Origin: Planosporangium thailandense
GTDB lineage: Bacteria; Actinomycetota; Actinomycetes; Mycobacteriales; Micromonosporaceae
Reading direction: 5' to 3'
Length of the DNA stretch: 55,697 nucleotides
NCBI RefSeq assembly: GCF_011947195.1
Contig: NZ_JAATVY010000035.1
Location: 1 to 55,697, forward strand
Made by a program: the position numbers and the translations under genes. Shown here one piece after another: positions 50,829 through 55,697 of this stretch (position 1 is its first letter; the number at the start of each line of letters is the position of its first letter). Under the pieces are notes generated by a model. It saw only the letters and a list, made by a program, of their open reading frames with translations, ran no database searches and was not told where the DNA came from.

Positions 50829-50836
50829 CATCTGCG

Positions 50837-50868
50837 CACGTAGCACCCGCTTCGGCGGGTGCTACGTG
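50837..50868 (+). terminator. tig terminator
   Basis: CACGTAGCACCCGC pairs with GCGGGTGCTACGTG around a TTCG tetraloop and is followed by TTT. It separates tig from clpP1, which has its own promoter region. Confidence 0.9.
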
Positions 50869-50896
50869 TTTCATGGGTAGGCCCTGCGGGCAGGTG

Positions 50897-50910
50897 CGCT
50901 CAGAGCGAAC
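50897..50910 (+). promoter_or_regulatory. ClgR-like box before clpP1
   Basis: CGCTCAGAGCGAAC fits the core CGCYNANRGCGWWS reported for the Clp regulator ClgR. A TAGTGT -10-like box lies about 40 bases downstream (50949-50954), so the box is placed as for an activator. The clgR gene is not in this window. Confidence 0.5.
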
Positions 50911-50986
50911 AACGTCCCTACGCGGAACCTCGCGTCTGCCCCAGGGGCTAGTGTCGGCATATCAAGAACTCTCCCGAAGGGCTGCC

Positions 50987-51619
50987 ATGACCGACCTTCA
51001 CATTCCAGCGACCCCGGTCGCACGAGGCGCCGACGCCGGCCTCGGCAATCTCGACGACTCGGTCTACAACCGGCTGCTCAAGGAGCGGATCATCCTGCTC
51101 GGCAGCGAGGTCAACGACCAGGTCGCCAACCGGATCTGCGCGCAGCTGCTGTTGCTCGCGGCGGAGGACCCGGAGCGCGACATCAACCTCTGGATCAACT
51201 CGCCCGGCGGCTCGGTCACCGCTGGCATGGCGATCTACGACACCATGCAGTTCGTCGGAAACGACGTGGTGACGGTCGCCATGGGGCTGGCCGCCTCGAT
51301 GGGGCAGCTGCTGCTGTGCGCCGGCACCAAGGGCAAGCGGTTCGCGCTGCCGCACGCGCGGATCATGATGCACCAGCCGTCCGGCGGCATCGGCGGCACC
51401 GCTGCGGACGTAGCGATCCAGGCCGAGCAGATGCTCTACACCAAGCGCATGTTCCAGGAGCGGGTGGCCTTCCACACCGGTCAGCCCCCGGAGCAGATTG
51501 AGACCGACTCCGACCGCGACCGTTGGTTCACCTCGCAGGAGGCGCTGGACTACGGCTTCATCGACCACGTCGTGACCGGGGCACGCCAGGTGCCAGCCGG
51601 TGCCGGGACCCGGGACTGA
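50987..51619 (+). CDS. clpP1: ClpP protease subunit 1
   Basis: 210 residues. The serine protease triad is complete: Ser in LAASMGQLL, His in [10 protein letters not shown], and Asp in [30 protein letters not shown] is the oxyanion region. The ATG at 50987 gives a family-like N-terminus; an in-frame start at 50873 covers the ClgR-like box and is rejected. In actinobacteria ClpP1 and ClpP2 form a mixed double ring. clpP2 starts 11 bases after this gene. Confidence 0.95.
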   Translation: MTDLHIPATPVARGADAGLGNLDDSVYNRLLKERIILLGSEVNDQVANRICAQLLLLAAEDPERDINLWINSPGGSVTAGMAIYDTMQFVGNDVVTVAMGLAASMGQLLLCAGTKGKRFALPHARIMMHQPSGGIGGTAADVAIQAEQMLYTKRMFQERVAFHTGQPPEQIETDSDRDRWFTSQEALDYGFIDHVVTGARQVPAGAGTRD

Positions 51620-51630
51620 GGAGAAACACG

Positions 51631-52287
51631 ATGACCGACCTGAGTCTGCACTCGGGCCTGCGCGAGGTTCACAACCGGTACATCCTGCCGTCGTTCGTCG
51701 AGCGGACGTCGTACGGGATCAAGGAGATGAACCCGTACAACAAGATGTTCGAGGAGCGCATCATCTTCCTCGGCGTCCAGATCGACGACGCCTCGGCCAA
51801 CGACGTGATGGCCCAGCTGCTCACGCTGGAGTCGATGGATCCCGACCGGGACATCGTGATGTACATCAACTCGCCCGGCGGCTCCTTCACCGCCATGACG
51901 GCGATCTACGACACGATGCAGTTCGTCCGGCCGGACATCCAGACCGTCTGCCTCGGGCAGGCGGCCTCGGCTGCCGCGGTCCTGCTCTCGGCTGGTACGC
52001 CGGGCAAGCGGATGGCCCTGCCCAACTCGCGGATCATCATCCACCAGCCGGCCACCGAGGGCGGTTACGGTCAGGGGTCCGACATCGAGATCCAGGCCCG
52101 CGAGATCCTGCGGATGCGCAGCTTGCTGGAGGAACTGCTGGCGCGGCACTCCGGTCAGGCGTCCGACAAGGTCCGCAAGGACATTGACCGTGACAAGATC
52201 CTGACCGCCGACGAGGCGAAGGACTACGGCCTGGTCGACCAGGTGCTGGCCAGCCGGAAGAAGTCCGCGCTGGCGCCGGCGCGCTGA
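51631..52287 (+). CDS. clpP2: ClpP protease subunit 2
   Basis: 218 residues. The triad is Ser in [11 protein letters not shown], His in [12 protein letters not shown], and Asp in [30 protein letters not shown] is the oxyanion region. The N-terminal extension [21 protein letters not shown]-like segment (about 5-30) distinguishes it from ClpP1. It is translated from the same message as clpP1, with GAGGAG before its ATG. A terminator follows. Confidence 0.95.
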   Translation: MTDLSLHSGLREVHNRYILPSFVERTSYGIKEMNPYNKMFEERIIFLGVQIDDASANDVMAQLLTLESMDPDRDIVMYINSPGGSFTAMTAIYDTMQFVRPDIQTVCLGQAASAAAVLLSAGTPGKRMALPNSRIIIHQPATEGGYGQGSDIEIQAREILRMRSLLEELLARHSGQASDKVRKDIDRDKILTADEAKDYGLVDQVLASRKKSALAPAR

Positions 52288-52296
52288 CAATCCATT

Positions 52297-52335
52297 GGTG
52301 AGGGGCGGGCGCCGATGGGCGAACCGCCCCTCACC
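52297..52335 (+). terminator. clpP1-clpP2 terminator
   Basis: GGTGAGGGGCGG pairs with CCGCCCCTCACC over a 15-base loop, 9 bases after clpP2. Confidence 0.85.
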
Positions 52336-52686
52336 TTCCGGTCATTACCGACGGAATTGGACGGTAAATCGGGTCCTTGACCCTCTCGTCGGAGCCGTCT
52401 GGACCGGTACCATCAGCGTTGGAGATGTCGGGTGCCTCGACTGCGCCGGACAGGCGTTGTCGGTTGGTGGGTAGGCCACCTATGGTCGTTCGGACAGGAT
52501 CGCGCGTGACGGGTCCGGTGCCGAACGGCGGGAGTGAAGACACCACACTCGCAGGGGTCGGAGAAGTGCCCGGGACCGGGTAACGTCGAGGCAGCGGCTG
52601 GCACCGAGGGCCGAGAAGCGCCGGGATACCGGCGATGGGGCGAGACCGGACGGATGGTCCGGCCGTGAGTGCAGGGAGATACGTAG
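52336..52686. other. clpX upstream region, no gene seen
   Basis: About 350 bases without a supported gene; short open frames on both strands lack ribosome sites and family features. A promoter candidate TTGTCG-N18-TATGGT lies at 52457-52486, which would leave a leader of about 190 bases before the clpX GTG. The long leader could hold a control element. Confidence 0.5.
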
Positions 52687-53979
52687 GTGGCACGGATCGG
52701 CGACGGTGGCGACCTACTCAAGTGCTCGTTCTGCGGCAAGTCGCAGAAACAGGTGAAGAAGCTGATCGCAGGTCCGGGCGTTTACATCTGCGACGAGTGC
52801 ATTGACCTGTGCAACGAGATCATCGAAGAGGAGCTGGCTGAGTCCGGCGACGTCAAGTGGGACGAGCTGCCCAAGCCCATGGAGATCTGCTCCTTCCTCG
52901 ACCAGTACGTGGTCGGTCAGGAGCAGGCCAAGAAGGCGCTGGCGGTAGCGGTCTACAACCATTACAAGCGGATCCAGGCGGATGCCGCGGGCGCGTCAGG
53001 CAGCGACAACGTCGAGCTGGCGAAGTCCAACATCCTCTTGATCGGTCCGACGGGCTGCGGCAAGACCCACCTCGCGCAGACCCTCGCGCGGATGCTCAAC
53101 GTCCCCTTCGCGATCGCGGACGCCACGGCCCTGACCGAGGCGGGCTACGTCGGCGAGGACGTGGAGAACATCCTGCTCAAGCTGATCCAGGCGGCCGACT
53201 ACGACATCCGCCGCGCCGAGACCGGCATCGTCTACATCGACGAGGTCGACAAGATCGCGCGGAAGTCGGAAAACCCCTCGATCACCCGTGACGTCTCCGG
53301 TGAAGGCGTGCAGCAGGCCCTTCTGAAGATCATTGAGGGCACGGTTGCCAACGTGCCCCCGCAGGGCGGCCGGAAGCACCCGCACCAGGAGTTCATCCAG
53401 ATCGACACCACCAACGTGCTGTTCATCGTCGGTGGGGCGTTCGCCGGTCTCGACCGGATCATCGAGTCGCGGGTCGGCAAGAAGGGGCTGGGCTTCGGCG
53501 CGCACCTCCGGTCGGTATCCGAGCGCAACCTCGACGACATCTTCGCTGAGGTCATGCCGGAAGACCTGCTCAAGTTCGGCATGATCCCCGAGTTCATCGG
53601 GCGGCTGCCGGTGATCACCAGCGTGCGCAGCCTCGACCGGCAGGCACTGGTGCGGATCCTCACCGAGCCGCGCAACGCGCTCGTCCGGCAGTACCAGCGG
53701 CTGTTCGAGCTCGACGGAGTGGAGCTCGAGTTCGCGCCGGAGGCCCTCGAGGCCATCGCGGACCAGGCGATCCTGCGGGGGACCGGTGCCCGTGGCCTTC
53801 GCGCGATCATGGAAGAGGTTCTCCTCTCGGTCATGTACGAGGTTCCGAGCAACCCCGACATCGGCCGCGTCCTGATCACCCGCGAGGTCGTGCTGGAGAA
53901 GGTCATCCCGACCATCGTTCCGCGCGACCTGGCGCGCCAGGCCGTCCGCAGGCACCAGCGGGAAGAGAAGTCGGCCTGA
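52687..53979 (+). CDS. clpX: ClpX ATPase of the Clp protease
   Basis: 430 residues from the GTG at 52687. A zinc-binding domain (CSFCGK ... [13 protein letters not shown], about 12-42) recognises adaptors. The AAA+ core has Walker [13 protein letters not shown], Walker [12 protein letters not shown], the pore loop GYVGED and the RKH loop GGRKHPH. It unfolds ssrA-tagged and other substrates and feeds them to ClpP1P2. It is 400 bases after clpP2 with its own promoter region. Confidence 0.97.
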   Translation: MARIGDGGDLLKCSFCGKSQKQVKKLIAGPGVYICDECIDLCNEIIEEELAESGDVKWDELPKPMEICSFLDQYVVGQEQAKKALAVAVYNHYKRIQADAAGASGSDNVELAKSNILLIGPTGCGKTHLAQTLARMLNVPFAIADATALTEAGYVGEDVENILLKLIQAADYDIRRAETGIVYIDEVDKIARKSENPSITRDVSGEGVQQALLKIIEGTVANVPPQGGRKHPHQEFIQIDTTNVLFIVGGAFAGLDRIIESRVGKKGLGFGAHLRSVSERNLDDIFAEVMPEDLLKFGMIPEFIGRLPVITSVRSLDRQALVRILTEPRNALVRQYQRLFELDGVELEFAPEALEAIADQAILRGTGARGLRAIMEEVLLSVMYEVPSNPDIGRVLITREVVLEKVIPTIVPRDLARQAVRRHQREEKSA

Positions 53980-54017
53980 GCCCGCAGACTGGGATGAAGG
54001 CCCCGTCGCCACCCGCA

Positions 54018-54023
54018 TAGGCT
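54018..54023 (+). promoter_or_regulatory. -10 box TAGGCT for the leaderless nitrilase-family gene
   Basis: TAGGCT is followed by 7 bases and the ATG at 54031, with no ribosome site. Confidence 0.55.
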
Positions 54024-54030
54024 GCACCCC

Positions 54031-54834
54031 ATGAGAGTGGCGGTGTGTCAGCTGAACGCGCGCGACGATCGCGCCGCGAACCTGCGGGTGGCTCGGGGCC
54101 TGCTCCACCAGGCGGCAGCCTCGGGAGCCGAGCTTGCTGTCCTTCCCGAATACGTGGACTACCTCGGCCCGGCGGCGGGAGCGCCGAAACCGGAGTCGGT
54201 CGACGGGGAGTTCGGCGCGTTCTTCGCCGACGCCGCCCGTGAGCTCGGTATCTGGGTCCACGCCGGCTCGTTCCACGAGACGGGACCGGACGCCGAGCAC
54301 ACGTACAACACGTCGCTGCTCTTCCAGCCTGACGGCTCGCTCGCGGCGACGTACCGCAAGATCCATCTGTACGACGTGGAGATCCCCGGCCGGGTGTCGT
54401 ACCAGGAGTCGAGAACGGTTGCGCCCGGTAGCGAGCTTGTCGTGGCTACGGTCGGCGATCTCCGGCTGGGCCTCACCATCTGTTACGACCTGCGTTTCCC
54501 TGAGCTGTACCGGGGACTGGCGGTTGCCGGCGCCAACGTGCTGGTCGTCCCCGCGGCCTTCATGATGCACACCGGTCGGGACCACTGGGAGGTGCTCCTG
54601 CGGGCGCGGGCGATCGAGAACCAGTGCTACGTGCTCGCCGCCGGGCAGATCGGTGACCACGATCCAGGGCGGACCTGTTACGGGCGCAGCATGATCGTGG
54701 ACCCCTGGGGGACGGTCCTGGCCCAGGCGCCTGACGTGGCCGGCGTGACGGTCGCAGATCTGGATCTAGACCGGCTCAGCACCATTCGTGCCGAGCTGCC
54801 GAGCCTCGCCAACCGCCGCCTCACGAGTAGCTGA
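54031..54834 (+). CDS. Nitrilase-superfamily amidase (Nit/omega-amidase-like)
   Basis: 267 residues. The Glu-Lys-Cys triad is visible: Glu in AVLPEYVDYL, Lys in ATYRKIHLYDVE, and Cys in LGLTICYDLRFPELYR. The family hydrolyses amides; the closest type by motif is the Nit1/Nit2 branch, which repairs deaminated glutathione or acts as omega-amidase. In an organism with mycothiol the substrate may differ. It starts 51 bases after clpX but with its own -10 box. Confidence 0.9.
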   Translation: MRVAVCQLNARDDRAANLRVARGLLHQAAASGAELAVLPEYVDYLGPAAGAPKPESVDGEFGAFFADAARELGIWVHAGSFHETGPDAEHTYNTSLLFQPDGSLAATYRKIHLYDVEIPGRVSYQESRTVAPGSELVVATVGDLRLGLTICYDLRFPELYRGLAVAGANVLVVPAAFMMHTGRDHWEVLLRARAIENQCYVLAAGQIGDHDPGRTCYGRSMIVDPWGTVLAQAPDVAGVTVADLDLDRLSTIRAELPSLANRRLTSS

Positions 54835-55000
54835 ACCACCACTCGCTTCGTCCGGCACGCCATGGAATATCCCGCCGGCTGGATTGTTATGACCCCCGCG
54901 ACGCGGAGGCCTGCGTCGGCCGGTGGAACCCGGGGCGGGCCGTGCGGAGTACCGCCGATGGTCGGGTCGTTGTGATTCTCGCAACCAACCACGATCTTGT

Positions 55001-55246
55001 TCAGCGCCCACCGGTCAGTATGCCGAGGACGGCGAGGCTGATGATGGCGGCGCCGGTGATCAGGAGCGCCGTGGTCATCCGCGAGCGTCCCCGGCGCGCA
55101 AGCCGTACCGACGCCGCGATGAGGGTCACCACCACACAGCCGCCGATCGCGACCTGCCAGATCGGGGCGGCAGAAGCGAGCAGGTCGTCGCCGACCACGT
55201 TCGACCCATGTACTGCTGCGGCAGTGCCGGTGTACACCGGGCTCAT
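55001..55246 (-). CDS. Small two-helix membrane protein
   Basis: 81 residues from the ATG at 55246; a GTG at 55357 would give 118. Two helices (IWQVAIGGCVVVTLIAASVRL and MTTALLITGAAIISLAVLGIL) are separated by a basic turn (ARRGRSR). No family is recognised. The ribosome site is weak, so the gene is only moderately supported. 54835-55000 holds nothing that I recognise. Confidence 0.5.
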   Translation of the reverse strand: MSPVYTGTAAAVHGSNVVGDDLLASAAPIWQVAIGGCVVVTLIAASVRLARRGRSRMTTALLITGAAIISLAVLGILTGGR

Positions 55247-55471
55247 ACGCCCATTGAACTGCGTGCGCAGGGGGCGGCGGAAGGACGGGCAGCGGGCCGG
55301 GCGGCTCAGGTTTCCGGGAACTTCCGGGGCTGATTTGACGTTGGGCCCGTCGGACACGTAACTTTCTGTCTACCCGCGGGACACCGGACGGAGATCGGCC
55401 GGATCCGCGAGCTCCACTCCTGAGTTCAGAAGTGGATGTTGAACCGCCCGTTGATCGCACTCCTCGCCGAG

Positions 55472-55500
55472 TTGCGGCTGCGAAACGGTTCGGCTAAAGT
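55472..55500 (+). promoter_or_regulatory. Promoter TTGCGG-N17-TAAAGT
   Basis: The -35-like TTGCGG at 55472-55477 and TAAAGT at 55495-55500 are 17 bases apart, the optimal spacing for the main sigma factor. Confidence 0.55.
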
Positions 55501-55641
55501 AGCTAGGCCGGCGGGAGCCGGGCGGGTGTTGCGCCGCGAGAGTGGCGACGCCGGCCGGTCCGTCGGAATCCCTGACTAAGATCACCAACTGGTGCGTCTT
55601 GTCGTGTGCGGGAGATCCAAGCAGAAAGCCGAAACAACGGC

Positions 55642-55670
55642 TTGACGCCGAAGGTCGAACCGCGTAGCGT
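55642..55670 (+). promoter_or_regulatory. Promoter TTGACG-N17-TAGCGT
   Basis: TTGACG at 55642-55647 and TAGCGT at 55665-55670 are 17 bases apart, the best housekeeping promoter in the window. It points to the right edge. Confidence 0.65.
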
Positions 55671-55697
55671 AGGGGAGTTGCCCCGGATGCGGGCCGT

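Larger units (their letters stand above)
55358..55697. other. Leader region at the right edge with tandem promoters
   Basis: No coding sequence is visible. Two good promoters pointing right are listed separately. The last 30 bases (from the TAGCGT box into GGGGAGTTGCCCC) look like an RNA leader. An rRNA operon or other highly expressed RNA beyond the edge is the inference. Confidence 0.5.

Noticed and set aside
52331-52693. Short open frames in the clpP2-clpX gap (both strands)
   Set aside because: They lack ribosome sites and family features, overlap the terminator or the clpX start, and have shadow-like composition.

Overview
The window is about 55.7 kb of very GC-rich DNA. Genes are tightly packed with many 4-bp stop/start overlaps. 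GTG and TTG starts are common, and several genes carry a TANNNT -10 box 6-7 nt before the start codon, the mark of leaderless mRNAs. The gene content (lysX, glbO, an Eis-like acetyltransferase, a mycothiol-type nitroreductase, mec-cysO-cysM, and paired clpP1/clpP2) points to an actinobacterium. The style of the sequence and the dispersed palindromes suggest Micromonosporaceae (Actinoplanes/Micromonospora-like). That placement is inference, not a database result.

Left part (1-16.6 kb): a STAS-domain protein, the NAD salvage pair pncA-pncB, a large LuxR-type ATPase regulator and a dynamin-like GTPase. The GTPase is preceded by three inverted repeats at an exact 28-bp pitch. Next comes a block that follows the gene order I recall for Mycobacterium tuberculosis Rv1330c-Rv1341: clpS, DUF2017, mec-cysO-cysM (protein-thiocarboxylate cysteine synthesis), murI, a metallo-beta-lactamase-fold phosphodiesterase-like protein, rph and rdgB. 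A YihY-type membrane protein is inserted in this block, and a small membrane protein sits where M. tuberculosis has a rhomboid protease. The CysO here carries six residues beyond the Gly-Gly.

Middle (16.6-45 kb): TetR-SDR and AidB-like/TetR pairs, tRNA-Leu, a peroxiredoxin, a MauE-DsbA oxidative folding pair, a CopC-CopD fusion with an acidic insert, lysX, a GT87 mannosyltransferase, orn, tRNA-His, glbO, an MFS exporter, MscS, an HNH nuclease, kynureninase, DUF5130, pepN, a mycothiol-type nitroreductase, DUF1015, rpiB and an Eis-like acetyltransferase. Two near-identical long palindromes, and a third diverged relative, lie just after gene ends.

Right part (45-55.7 kb): a membrane-anchored Ser/Thr kinase, then a 1.9-kb cassette (MmyB-type XRE regulator and a divergent SDR). 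The cassette is bounded by an intact tRNA-Gly and a 28-nt copy of that tRNA's 3' end, an att-like arrangement. Next are tRNA-Pro and the protein quality-control block tig, clpP1, clpP2, clpX, with a ClgR-like box before clpP1. A nitrilase-family amidase follows. The window ends in a leader with two tandem strong-looking promoters that could drive an rRNA operon just outside.

The best candidates for something new are the tRNA-Gly-bounded regulator/oxidoreductase cassette, the CysO tail beside its JAMM protease, the 28-bp phased palindromes before the GTPase, and the palindrome family placed at gene ends.
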